Source: PR03 sp964353555 (GTDB taxonomy: Bacteria; Myxococcota_A; UBA9160; PR03). Taken from it: a stretch of DNA of 58,025 nucleotides. The notes beneath the pieces are model-generated. The model saw only the letters and a program-made list of their open reading frames with translations. It did no database searches and had not been told where the DNA came from. The stretch spans positions 1 through 58,025 of the forward strand of contig CAYGWM010000015.1 in NCBI GenBank assembly GCA_964353555.1. The letters are read 5' to 3'. The translations under genes and the position numbers were made by a program. Each line of letters begins with the position of its first letter. Position 1 is the stretch's first letter. Below are positions 36,265-45,999 of this stretch, one piece after another.

Positions 36265-37634
36265 GCGCAACTCCCTACGCTCGCGCGTACGCCATGATCG
36301 CCCGCGCATCCGAAGCCCAGGCAGACACAGAGGACGCCGATCCCGCCGACGGATCGGTTTGGTTGCCGTGGCTGGTGCGGATGCGCTGGGCCGCCGTGGT
36401 GGGTCAGCTGCTCACCGTCGCGGTGGCGCGCTGGGCGCTCGGTCTCGACCTTCGCGTCGGCTGGCTGCTCGCGATCGTCGCGTTCACCGCGGCGAGCAAT
36501 GTGGTGCTGGCAGCGTTCCTGGATCGACTCGCCGGCCACGCGAGCGGGGTCGCCGCGGCGGTGATCGCGCTCGACGTGGTGCTGCTGACGGCGCTGCTCG
36601 GCCTCAGCGGCGGCGCGGCCAATCCGTTCACCGTGCTCTACCTGGTGCACGTCTCGCTGGCGGCGCTCCTCTTCGGCTTCCGCTGGAGCCTTGCGATCGC
36701 CGGCCTGTGCGCCGCCTGCTACGCGACGATCTTCGCCGCGAGCGCGCCGCTCGGTTGGGAACACGCCGAGCACATGGGACACGAGATGGGACACGGCGCG
36801 GGCACCATCGGCCTGCATCTGCAGGGGATGTGGGCGGCGACCGTCGTCGCCGCGCTGATCCTCAGTTACTTCGTCGCGCGCACGGCCGCCGCGCTGCGCG
36901 AGCGCGACGCGCAGTTGCGTATGCTCGCGCGGGCGGCGTCGCGCAACGAGAAGCTAGTGGCGCTCTCGGCGCTGGCGGCCGGTGCGGCGCACGAACTCGG
37001 CTCGCCGCTCGGCACGATCGCGGTGGCGGCCTCGGAACTCGATCGCGCCGCGCGCCAGTTGCCCGGCGCGGAAGCGCTCGGGGAGGACGCGCGCTTGATC
37101 CGGGAACAGGCGGCGCGCTGTCGCGAGATCCTGGCGCGTATGAGCGGCGAAGCCGGCGCCGATCTCGGTGAAGGTCTCGACCCGATCGATCTCTCGGCGC
37201 TGCTCGACGCCGTGCAGGATCGGCTCGAGCCGAGCGAGTGGGAGCGCATCTCGGTCGCGTGCGCGGCGCCTGACACCACGCTGCGCGCACCGCGGACTGC
37301 GCTCGCGCAAGCGCTCGTGAACCTCGTGCGCAACGGACTCGCGGCGGCGCCCGAGCGATCGCAGGTGTCGCTCGACGTGTCGGTGCACGGCGACCGTGTG
37401 CGCTTCGAGGTGCGCGACGGCGGCGGCGGCATGGGGCCCGAGGTGCTCGCGCGCGCGGGCGAGCCGTTCTTCTCGACGCGCCCGGCGGGCACCGGCATGG
37501 GACTCGGGCTCTTCCTGTCGCGCGCGATCGCCGAACGACTCGGCGGCCGCCTCGCGCTCGAATCCGATCCGGGCCGCGGCACGCGCGCCATGCTCGAAGT
37601 GCGGCGCAATCCGCTGGAGCGCCGCACCGCGTGA
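36261..37634 (+). CDS. regB: RegB/PrrB-type redox sensor histidine kinase
   Basis: A 457-residue kinase: six membrane helices (about 35-220), DHp and ATPase domains. Three RegB features are visible: the quinone-site heptapeptide GGAANPF (117-123), the H-box AAGAAHELGSPLGTIAV with phospho-His244, and a downstream cysteine in ARCREIL (Cys287, 43 residues after the His) at the place of the redox-active RegB cysteine. The loop before the last helix is His/Met-rich (EHAEHMGHEMGHG). The start is GTG 36261, overlapping the peroxidase stop. It senses the redox state of the quinone pool in known relatives; here that is inferred. Confidence 0.92.
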   Translation: MSATPYARAYAMIARASEAQADTEDADPADGSVWLPWLVRMRWAAVVGQLLTVAVARWALGLDLRVGWLLAIVAFTAASNVVLAAFLDRLAGHASGVAAAVIALDVVLLTALLGLSGGAANPFTVLYLVHVSLAALLFGFRWSLAIAGLCAACYATIFAASAPLGWEHAEHMGHEMGHGAGTIGLHLQGMWAATVVAALILSYFVARTAAALRERDAQLRMLARAASRNEKLVALSALAAGAAHELGSPLGTIAVAASELDRAARQLPGAEALGEDARLIREQAARCREILARMSGEAGADLGEGLDPIDLSALLDAVQDRLEPSEWERISVACAAPDTTLRAPRTALAQALVNLVRNGLAAAPERSQVSLDVSVHGDRVRFEVRDGGGGMGPEVLARAGEPFFSTRPAGTGMGLGLFLSRAIAERLGGRLALESDPGRGTRAMLEVRRNPLERRTA

Positions 37635-38185
37635 CGACGCCTCCCTACGAAGGCCGCAGCCTTCTGCTGGTCGACGACGACACGGCGCTGCGCAAGCGCC
37701 TCGCGCGCGCCTTCCAGGAGCGCGGCTTCGCGGTGCGCGAGGCGGACGGCGTCGCGACGGCGCTCGCGCTCGCGCGCGAGGAGAGTCCCGAACTCGCGGT
37801 GGTCGACCTGCGCGTGCCCGACGGCGACGGGCTCGACGTCGTGCGCGCGCTGAAGCGCATCGATCCCACCACCGTCGTCGTGGTGCTGACCGGCTATGGC
37901 AGCATTGCGACCGCGCTCGAAGCCGTACGGCTCGGTGCGACGCACTACCTGACCAAGCCCGCCGACGTCGACGAGTTGATCGCCGCGTTCGCGCGCGAAG
38001 GCGGCGCCGCGGACGACGTGCCGCGCAACGAGCACGCGCCGCCCACGCTCGCGCGCGTCGAGTGGGAGCACATCCAGCGCGTGCTCACCGACTGCGCCGG
38101 CAATGTCTCGGAAGCCGCGCGGCGTCTCGGCATCCATCGACGTTCGCTCCAGCGCAAACTCGCCAAGTACCCCGTTCCGCGCTGA
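37631..38185 (+). CDS. regA: RegA/PrrA-type response regulator
   Basis: A 184-residue response regulator: receiver domain with the acidic pocket LVDDDTALR (about 13-21), phospho-Asp59 in VVDLRVPDGDG, the LTGYGSIATALEAVRLGATHYLTKP switch region, and a C-terminal Fis-type helix-turn-helix ending RRLGIHRRSLQRKLAKYPV, nearly identical to the RegA/ActR/PrrA consensus. GTG 37631 overlaps the RegB stop as GTGA. RegA homologues control respiration, carbon and nitrogen fixation according to redox state. Confidence 0.93.
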   Translation: MTTPPYEGRSLLLVDDDTALRKRLARAFQERGFAVREADGVATALALAREESPELAVVDLRVPDGDGLDVVRALKRIDPTTVVVVLTGYGSIATALEAVRLGATHYLTKPADVDELIAAFAREGGAADDVPRNEHAPPTLARVEWEHIQRVLTDCAGNVSEAARRLGIHRRSLQRKLAKYPVPR

Positions 38186-38322
38186 CGCCTGTCCGTCGGC
38201 GCGGATGCGTCAACTTGCCGCGTCCCGATCGCGCCACCGCGCATTCCATTGCTCCACTTCTCTCACTGAGTTCCGCTGCATCGGCCGCGGGATTCCAACC
38301 TTAGATCACAACGAGGGGAACG

Positions 38323-39027
38323 ATGCAGCGAACAATGGAACGATGGATCTCGACTAGCGCGATTGCTCTTGGCGCTGCGCTGGGGTTGGGGACTGCCGCG
38401 CACGCGGCCACCACGACGGCGGGTGATCTCGCCGGCGGTACGGGCGGGATCACCTACGCCTGGCAGGTCTCACTCACGAGCGCGACCGACGCGGCCTCGG
38501 TCACTGGAAATGTCGGATCGAAGTCGTGGGCAGATCCTTCGAATCCCGGCCTCGGCTCGTTCGGCCTGAACGGCGGCTGGACGCACACCTCGAACTGGAT
38601 CTACCTGACGCTGGCGGAAGCTGGCCAGGTGACGATCACGCTGTCGCCGAACGACAGCGTGCCGTCCGCGAGCGGCTTCTATGCGGGGGATCTCGTGCCG
38701 GCCTTCAGCGTCTGGTCGGGCGTCGACAACGACGGTGGCGACGACCACTACTTCGAGCAGGGCGAAGTGCCGCACTGGGTCGACGCGGCCGGCTTCGCGT
38801 TCGTCGATCACGCCACGACCGGGCCGGGGCCGTTCGCGGGCAGCTCGGCGTCGATCACGCTGGCGCTGGCGGCCGGTGAGTACACGTTCGACATCGGTGG
38901 ACACGACGACGTGTCGGCCGGACATCGCGCGGGCTACACGCTGTCGATCTCGTCGGTGCCCGAGCCCGGGACCGCGCTGCTGGCAGCGCTCGGCCTGACC
39001 GCGCTCGCAGCCCGGCGCCGCGCCTAG
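38323..39027 (+). CDS. PEP-CTERM exported protein of unknown function
   Basis: A 234-residue protein with an N-terminal signal (to about 29, HAATTT) and a beta-rich mature part (GFAFVDHATT, AGEYTFDIGGHDD). The C-terminus SSVPEPGTALLAALGLTALAARRR is a PEP-CTERM sorting signal, predicting removal by an exosortase at the outer membrane or in exopolysaccharide. A GAGGGGAACG ribosome site precedes ATG 38323. No known enzymatic domain. Its stop codon shares CTAG with the convergent FG-GAP gene. Confidence 0.85.
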   Translation: MQRTMERWISTSAIALGAALGLGTAAHAATTTAGDLAGGTGGITYAWQVSLTSATDAASVTGNVGSKSWADPSNPGLGSFGLNGGWTHTSNWIYLTLAEAGQVTITLSPNDSVPSASGFYAGDLVPAFSVWSGVDNDGGDDHYFEQGEVPHWVDAAGFAFVDHATTGPGPFAGSSASITLALAAGEYTFDIGGHDDVSAGHRAGYTLSISSVPEPGTALLAALGLTALAARRRA

Positions 39028-40466
39028 TTCGCGCGTCGGATCCGGCGCGCCGCGCCGGATCCGACGCAGCGGCGCGCAGCGAGCAGTCCCAGCAGCGCGC
39101 CGAGCGCCGCAACGCCGGAGGATGCTTCGGGCGCGGCTACGAGCACTGCGCCTTCCTCGTCATCCCCATCGCTCCGGAACGGTGCGCCAGCGATCCACTC
39201 GCCCGCCCCATCGCCGTTCGTGTCGCCCGCAATCGCGACCGCGAAGCCGAGCTGCGCGAAGGCGCGGTCGGCCGCGCGATGGACCCTGGCATGCGCACCG
39301 ATCGGGAAGTCCGCACTTCCGTTCAGCACCAGCACGGCGCCGGCGCCGGGTGCGACGCCGTCACGCGTCGGAGCGCCGATGATCACGTCGGAGAACGCAT
39401 CCGGATCGAGGCGGGCTCCCGCGACGGACGATCCCAAGCGCGCTTCGGGTGTCGCGCTCTCGATCGAGAATGCCGCGCCCGTCGCGCTGCCATCGGCGAT
39501 TCCCGCGGCGCGACCCAGGAAGACGTAGGCCGCGCCGCCCATCGCGGCGCCGCCCAGCGGCGCGCCGACGACGAGATCATCGAAGCCGTCGTGATTCACG
39601 TCGCCGGCGCCGTGCACGCTCCAACCGAATCGTGAACCTGGACTCGCTGCGACGAGCCGCGTCGAGGCCTGCGCGGGACTCGCCGCTGCGATTCCCGCTG
39701 GACCTCCATGGAACACGTACACGGCGCCGCGACCGTCCTCTTCTGGCGCTCCGACGACGACGTCGTCCCAGCCGTCGCCGTTCAGGTCGCCCGCGGGACC
39801 GCACGACGCGCCGAACTCGGAGTCGGCCAGCGTGGCCTCGATGCGCGCGTCGGCCGCAGCCGCTGTGCGCACACCGACGCCCGTTGCGCTGCCGTGGAAC
39901 ACGAACGCGCCGCCGCGACCGCCGAAGAAACGCGCGCCGAGGAGTACGTCGTCCTTGCCATCGCCATTGATGTCGCCGGCGCGCGCGTCGCCGAAGCCGA
40001 GTCCGGCGAAGGGTTCGCCCAGCGACAGTCTTCCGGCACTGCCGGAGACACCGCCGCTCGCGATGCCAGACGGCCCGCCGTGGAACACGAATGCGGTGCC
40101 TTCGTCGTCGAAGCCTTCGGCGCCGACCAGCACGTCGTCGAAGCCGTCGCCGTTCACATCGCCGGCGCCCGCCACCAGCGAGCCGAGGTGCGCGTCCGCG
40201 CGGTCGCTTTCGATCCGGATCGGTGGCTGCGGGTCGACTCCGGGCGGCAGGCCGCGGTAGAGCAGCGCCGCGCCTTCGTCCGGCTGCCCGTCATCGCGCA
40301 GCAGTGCGCCGATCAGCACATCGTCCAGCGCGTCGCCGTCGACGTCGCCCACGCCCGCGACGGCGAAGCCGAACCACGCGGAACCCTGCTCGCCCGCGAT
40401 CCATGCGGACGCGGGCCGCGCGCAGAGCGCCGCGCAGAAAGCGCAGGCGGCGATGCGGCGGATCAC
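39024..40466 (-). CDS. FG-GAP repeat (integrin-alpha-like) exported protein
   Basis: A 480-residue protein with a signal peptide (to about 22) and seven FG-GAP blades, each carrying a Ca-binding-type DxNxDGxDD loop: GVGDVDGDALDD, GAGDVNGDGFDD, RAGDINGDGKDD, PAGDLNGDGWDD, GAGDVNHDGFDD, then two weaker ones. A short hydrophobic C-terminus rich in Ala/Leu ending RRC is sorting-signal-like but not a clear PEP box. Start GTG 40466 overlaps the di-heme peroxidase stop (GTGA), so the two are made together. It is probably a surface adhesion or scaffold protein. Confidence 0.85.
   Translation of the reverse strand: MIRRIAACAFCAALCARPASAWIAGEQGSAWFGFAVAGVGDVDGDALDDVLIGALLRDDGQPDEGAALLYRGLPPGVDPQPPIRIESDRADAHLGSLVAGAGDVNGDGFDDVLVGAEGFDDEGTAFVFHGGPSGIASGGVSGSAGRLSLGEPFAGLGFGDARAGDINGDGKDDVLLGARFFGGRGGAFVFHGSATGVGVRTAAAADARIEATLADSEFGASCGPAGDLNGDGWDDVVVGAPEEDGRGAVYVFHGGPAGIAAASPAQASTRLVAASPGSRFGWSVHGAGDVNHDGFDDLVVGAPLGGAAMGGAAYVFLGRAAGIADGSATGAAFSIESATPEARLGSSVAGARLDPDAFSDVIIGAPTRDGVAPGAGAVLVLNGSADFPIGAHARVHRAADRAFAQLGFAVAIAGDTNGDGAGEWIAGAPFRSDGDDEEGAVLVAAPEASSGVAALGALLGLLAARRCVGSGAARRIRRAN
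39033..39067. terminator. Near-perfect palindrome inside the end of the FG-GAP gene, terminator of the PEP-CTERM gene
   Basis: A 17-base perfect inverted repeat, GCGTCGGATCCGGCGCG and its complement, separated by one base. It lies five bases after the PEP-CTERM stop and within the last codons of the convergent FG-GAP gene. A strong GC hairpin but no U-run. Confidence 0.55.
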
Positions 40467-42699
40467 GGCGCGCCCAGCAGCACGTGGAACGGCTGCAGCG
40501 GGCCCTGCGCGGGCGTGCGGCCGTCGCGGCCGATCGAGGGAACGACGAGGAATGCTTCGCTGCCACTCGCGTTGCGGCCGTGCGGAATGCGCAGTTCGGG
40601 ATGGTCGAACGGCGCGCGCTCCCAGCGCACGCGCTCGTCGGTGAGGCTCTTCAGGAACGTGACGAGCTGTGCTGCCTCTTGCGGGGTCTGGCCGAGTGGA
40701 AACACGAACGAGTGCAGGTCGGCGTTGGTCGTCGCGTTGCCGCCGCGCGCGTAGAACTGCACGACCTGTTCGAGCGTCGCCATGCCGCCGTCGTGCATGT
40801 ACGGCCCCGTCAACTCGACGTTGCGAAGAGATGGGATCTTGAAGGCCCCCTGCACGGCGGCGTGCAGCCGGCCGCCTCCCGGAAGCGAGACTTCCGCTTG
40901 GGAAACCGCCTGGGTCGGGATGTACGAGCGATTCGGGAACTCGCAGCCGGCGTAGCCGGCGGGATCGGCGGTCACTTCGGCGGCGGTGAAGATGCGGCCG
41001 AGCGTGAAGGGCAGGTCGAAGTCGCACGCCTGCGCGCGGACCGGGTCGACGGTCGTCGCAGCGCCGGCGAGCCATTCGCGGTACTGGATCGAGAGCGCCA
41101 GCGGACGCCCGAACGCGTCGTTCGTACCGAGGCCGGGATCGTTCTCCGTCTCGACGACGCCGGTATTCGCGAAGCCGCGATCGAAGAGACTCGCGCCGGT
41201 CGTGGTGGTGCTGCGCGTCACGTTCGAGCGCGATCCGACGCCGCCGACGTAGAGCGGCAGCGTGTCGGTGCTGGCGAAGGTCAGCGTCGCGCCGCCGTGG
41301 CAATCGCCGCAGTGGTCGCGCCGGAAGATCTCGAGCCCGGCGCGCGCCTCGGCGGACAGGTCGACCGGGATGCCCTGCGCATCGCGCGCACTCAGGTCGA
41401 ATGGCGATTCGTCGGACACTAGCGTCGCCTCGTAGAGCTGGATCGCGAGTCCGAAGAAGAGCGCGAAGTTGGCTTCTTCGTGGCTCCATGGCGGTCCGCC
41501 CGTCACCGGTCCTCCGAAGTCGCCGCGGCCCGCCCACAGCCGGGGATGGAACGCAGCTTCGACGAGTTCGCGGTACGTCGTCGCGAGGCCGACACCGGAA
41601 GGATGGCGCAGCGCTTCGAGCGCGCTGTCGCCTGCGTGCACGGCCTGTCGCTCGAGCGGGCGGCGCGCCAACAGTGCGCGGCCGATGTCCTCGAAGCGGC
41701 GGCCCTCGCACGACATCTCGACGTCGCTGAGCGGCGGCCCGACGGCTTGCGACGCGAGCGACGCGTTGAGTAGAGCGAGTCGCTCGGCGACGACCGCCCC
41801 GTTCGGCTGGCGCACCCAGATCGCCGCGTTCGGATCGCGATTGCCCCAGACGCTGCGGCCGTTGAAGACGTTGTTCGCGCGTCCATCCCAGAAGTTGCGG
41901 TGGTTGAAGGCGGCATTGATCACGGATGGACTGTTGCGCGGCTCGACCTGCCGACGCGGGAAGTCGTTGCTCTGGAACACCGGGTGTGCGATCGGTCTAC
42001 AGCGATCGCGTGTCGGAGAGCGCGGCAGCGCGGCGAGCCAGCGGCCGGCGTGCACGCCAGCGGAGGAGGCGACGTCGTCCGTCGAGAACACGACCGGCGA
42101 GGCCGCTTCGAACGGATCGAGGCGCTTGCGAAACGGGAAGTCGGCGGCGACCAGGCGATGGTCCGGGCCGCCCCGCGCGCCCGAGCCGGTCGCCTCGAAG
42201 GTCGTCGCCGTGGGCGCCCCGGCGTGCAGCAGACCGGGCGCCAGNNNNNNNNNNNNNNNNNNNNNNNNNNNNNNNNNNNNNNNNNNNNNNNNNNNNNNNN
42301 NNNNNNNNNNNNNNNNNNNNNNNNNNNNNNNNNNNNNNNNNNNNTCGCCTCGAAGGTCGTCGCCGTGGGCGCCCCGGCGTGCAGCAGACCGGGCGCCAGT
42401 TGCCCGCGCACACGCGCGTCGGCGCCCGCGTGGAAGTGACAGCTCGCGCACGCAACCCCATCGGCGCCGACGTCGGCGTCCCAGAACAGCGCCTTGCCGA
42501 GCTGGATCGCGCGATCGCGATCGACGACGAGCGGGGCCGCGCCGTCGAGCAGTCCGGATGACACAGGCGGCGCGATCCCGAACAGGGAAGGGGGTACCGG
42601 TCCATGCGCACCAGCGCCGCCGGCGACACAGAAAAGAGACAGCGCGATCGCGAAGGCGCCACGGAAGATCGAGTTCAGGTGGGATCGGTGGACCGGCAT
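40463..42699 (-). CDS. Second di-heme cytochrome c peroxidase-like protein, split by a false assembly gap
   Basis: N-terminal signal peptide at ATG 42699, then LGKALFWDADVGADGV, heme motif CASCH, LAPGLLHAGAP, and after the gap NHRNFWDGRANN, second heme motif CGDCHGG, LRNVELTGPYMHDGG and a C-terminus ending FHVLLGAP. The gap is spurious: 55 bases (42190-42244 and 42345-42399) are duplicated on its two sides. Removing one copy and the N leaves exactly 2082 bases, an intact 693-residue protein. It is paralogous to the peroxidase at 34393-36264. Its stop overlaps the FG-GAP start (GTGA). Confidence 0.9.
42245..42344. other. Assembly gap (100 N), likely artefactual
   Basis: The same 55-base sequence is found immediately to the left (42190-42244) and right (42345-42399) of the gap. 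This means the two contig ends overlap, and no sequence is missing. Collapsing the overlap restores an open reading frame. Confidence 0.93.
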
Positions 42700-42804
42700 G
42701 GGACATCGCTTCGGGCCCGACACATCGGACCGCGGCGCCAGTCTAGGGAGCGCCACCGCACGCGCGGCCACCTGCGACCGATTGCCGCAGCCGGCGCTCA
42801 GCCC

Positions 42805-42885
42805 GTGCCGGGCGTCAAGTTATTGCGGCGTCAAGTTGTTCCACGCCGCGAATAACTTGACAGGAAATAACTTGACGCCCGGCAC
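42805..42885. repeat. Dispersed hairpin repeat, copy 2 (perfect 20-base terminal arms)
   Basis: Left arm GTGCCGGGCGTCAAGTTATT (42805-42824) and right arm its exact complement (42866-42885). Inside, GCGGCGT (42825-42831) pairs with ACGCCGC (42843-42849), and GTCAAGTTGTT (42830-42840) nearly mirrors AATAACTTGAC (42851-42861), so alternative folds compete. The element ends four bases before the nitroreductase stop codon. Copy 1 is at 32648. Confidence 0.8.
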
Positions 42886-42889
42886 CATG

Positions 42890-43531
42890 TCACCAGCGGT
42901 CCCAGTGGGTGAGTTGGGCGGCGGGCAGGCGCTTTGCGAGTTTGAAGTCGCCGCCGGTTGTGTACGCGACCGGGAGCAGCGCGGTCTGCGTGATGTGGTC
43001 GGGGATGCCGAGGAGCTTCGCCACGTCCTGCTCGAACGCGAGGTGCAGCGTCGTCCAGGCTGCGCCGAGTCCGCGCGCGCGCAGCGCCAACATGAACGAC
43101 CATGCGGCGGGCAGGATCGATCCGTACACGGACGCCTGTCCCAGCACGCCGGCATTCTCGATGCGTCCCTCGACGCACGGGATCACCAGCAGCGGCGCTT
43201 CGTGCAGGTGCTCGGCGAGGTAGGTCGCCGATGCTTCGACGCGCGGCTGCTGTGCCGCGCGCAGGTCGCTTGCCTCGTATTCGCGCCGGAACTGCGGATT
43301 GGTCAGGTAGGCCTGGAACGCCTTGCGATACAGGTCGGCGATCGCCTTCTTCTTCGCCGCGTCGGTCACGACGACGAAATGCCAGCCTTGCGCGTTCGAT
43401 CCAGTCGGCGCCTGGAGCGCGATTTCGATGCAGCGCTCGACGATCGCGCGCTCGACCGGGCGGGCGAGGTCGAGTCGCTTGCGCACCGAACGCGTGGTCG
43501 TGAGCAGCCAGTCGCAGGTCGCGAGGTCCAT
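42890..43531 (-). CDS. Nitroreductase-family flavoprotein
   Basis: A 213-residue FMN-dependent oxidoreductase. It has the family N-terminus TTTRSVRKRLD (RSVR phosphate-binding), APTGSNAQGWHFVVVTD and the C-terminal GLGAAWTTLH stretch. The start at ATG 43531 follows an AGGAGGAAT ribosome site; an upstream ATG at 43561 lacks one. Substrates may be nitro or quinone compounds. It is divergent from the hemerythrin gene. Confidence 0.9.
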   Translation of the reverse strand: MDLATCDWLLTTTRSVRKRLDLARPVERAIVERCIEIALQAPTGSNAQGWHFVVVTDAAKKKAIADLYRKAFQAYLTNPQFRREYEASDLRAAQQPRVEASATYLAEHLHEAPLLVIPCVEGRIENAGVLGQASVYGSILPAAWSFMLALRARGLGAAWTTLHLAFEQDVAKLLGIPDHITQTALLPVAYTTGGDFKLAKRLPAAQLTHWDRW

Positions 43532-43590
43532 GAAATTCCTCCTAGGAATGAGCGCGCGCATTAGAGCACAGCGGTGCTATTCCTCGCGAC

Positions 43591-44022
43591 GTGGCCCAGA
43601 GCGACCAACCGGGACTCCGCCTTCGCCTTGCCCATGAGGCGCGACGCATCGCCGCGCAGCATGGCTACCTCGATGCGCTCGAGGCGACGACGCTGCTCTC
43701 GCTCGAACGCGGTGATCCGAGCGAGATGCGGCACGCGCTCCACGGCTTCCATGGTTCGCTCGACGCGCATTTCACGCTCGAGGAGCAGGTGCATTTCCCG
43801 GCGCTGCACGGGCTGCGCCCCGATGTCGAGCCCGAGATCGACGAGCTGATCCGCGAGCACGCCCGTTTCCGCGACGAACTCCACCGGATCGAAGCGGTGC
43901 TCCACGGCTCCGCGTCGGGCGCCGCAGAGGCGCTCGCGGCGTTCCGCGAGGTGGCGGCCGGTCTCGGCCGGCATGAAGAGCGGGAAGAGCGGCTCCTCGA
44001 GCGGGCCGGCCAGATCGGCTAG
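43591..44022 (+). CDS. Hemerythrin HHE domain protein
   Basis: A 143-residue all-helical protein. His and Glu ligands for a non-heme diiron site are placed in HALHGFHGSLDAHFTLEEQVHFPAL, REHARFRDELHR and GLGRHEEREERLL. Such proteins bind oxygen, nitric oxide or iron. The start is GTG 43591, 59 bases from the divergent nitroreductase start. There is no strong ribosome site. Confidence 0.82.
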   Translation: MAQSDQPGLRLRLAHEARRIAAQHGYLDALEATTLLSLERGDPSEMRHALHGFHGSLDAHFTLEEQVHFPALHGLRPDVEPEIDELIREHARFRDELHRIEAVLHGSASGAAEALAAFREVAAGLGRHEEREERLLERAGQIG

Positions 44023-44100
44023 ATCAGAATTCTCGTTCTGATCCCTTGACGCCCCTCTCGTCCCTTGGCTAATGAACAGAATGAGAACATCGATTCTGTT
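44022..44100. promoter_or_regulatory. Two inverted repeats around a promoter, candidate TetR operators
   Basis: GATCAGAA-TTCTCG-TTCTGATC (44022-44043) and AACAGAAT-N10-ATTCTGTT (44075-44100) are perfect 8-base inverted repeats. Between them are TTGACG (44046-44051) and TAATGA (44070-44075) as possible -35/-10 boxes. Both repeats share TTCTCnTTCTG on one strand or the other. They are directly upstream of the TetR-type gene. Confidence 0.6.
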
Positions 44101-44150
44101 TGTGGCTGCCGTCCCAGTCGGCCCGCATGCAGGGAAGCGAGGCCAAGCCG

Positions 44151-44843
44151 ATGGACGCACCGGAGCGCACGCCGCGACTCGCCCCCGACCTTCGCTGGGT
44201 CCGGGCGCCGCAGCAGGTTCGCAGCCAGGAGACCCTCGACCGCATTCTCGACGCCGCGGAATCCCTCGTCACCGAGAAGGGCTTCGAGGACGCGACCGTT
44301 GCGGATGTCGTGCGCCTCGCGGAGTCGTCGGTCGGCGCCTTCTACGCCCGCTTCCGCGACAAGACTGGACTGCTGTACGCGCTCTACGACCGCTACCTCG
44401 AGCAGGCGATGGCGACGGCCGACGCGGCGCTCGATCCGGCGCGCTGGCAGGGCACGGCGATCCCCGATCTGGTGCGCGCGGTCGTGCGCTTCCTGGTCGA
44501 GATCTACCGGGAGCGCGAAGGCTTGATCCGGGCCTTCGTGGTGCGCAATCAGAGCGACATCGAGTTTCGCGCGCGACAGGAGCGGCTGTCGCACTACGTG
44601 AACACGAAGCTGTCGGCGCTGCTGCTCGCTCGGGCCACTGAGATTGCGCATCCGAATCCGGCGCGCGCAGCGGCCTTCGGTCTGACGATGACGGTCAGCA
44701 CGATCGAAAGCGTGGTGCTGTTCGGCGAACTGCGCTCTGCCGACCTGATGCTTTCCGACGACGAACTCGCTGCCGAGCTGACGCGAGCCTTCCTCGCGTA
44801 TCTGGGCGTTTCCGACGGCAGTGCCACCCCGATCACTTCATAG
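44151..44843 (+). CDS. TetR/AcrR-family transcriptional regulator
   Basis: A 230-residue repressor-type protein: N-terminal TetR DNA-binding domain (RSQETLDRILDAAESLVTEKGFEDATVADVVRLAESSVGAFYARFRDK, residues about 25-72) and a variable ligand-binding half (FLVEIYREREGLIRAFVVRN). The start at ATG 44151 is preferred because of the GGGAAGCGAGG stretch upstream; ATG 44127 is the alternative. It lies 12 bases upstream of a diiron protein gene, which it probably controls together with its own promoter. Confidence 0.9.
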   Translation: MDAPERTPRLAPDLRWVRAPQQVRSQETLDRILDAAESLVTEKGFEDATVADVVRLAESSVGAFYARFRDKTGLLYALYDRYLEQAMATADAALDPARWQGTAIPDLVRAVVRFLVEIYREREGLIRAFVVRNQSDIEFRARQERLSHYVNTKLSALLLARATEIAHPNPARAAAFGLTMTVSTIESVVLFGELRSADLMLSDDELAAELTRAFLAYLGVSDGSATPITS

Positions 44844-44855
44844 GAGTCTCTACCG

Positions 44856-45902
<1,047 letters not shown>

Positions 45903-45907
45903 AACGA

Positions 45908-45945
45908 GAAGCCCCCGCATCTCGGTCGCGAGGTGCGGGGGCTTC
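45908..45945. terminator. Bidirectional intrinsic terminator
   Basis: A 17-bp stem with a GTCG loop: GAAGCCCCCGCATCTCG (45908-45924) with CGAGGTGCGGGGGCTTC (45929-45945), one G-U pair. It lies between the convergent diiron protein and propeller protein genes. Confidence 0.85.
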
Positions 45946-45999
45946 GAAGTTCAGCGCTCCAGAGGGAAGCGCGCGGCGGTCGTTGCCGCCTCCTTGGAT

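Noticed and set aside
38186..38322. A sigma-54 site upstream of the PEP-CTERM gene, as in PrsR-controlled loci
   Set aside because: No TGGCAC-N5-TTGC match was found in the 137-base interval.
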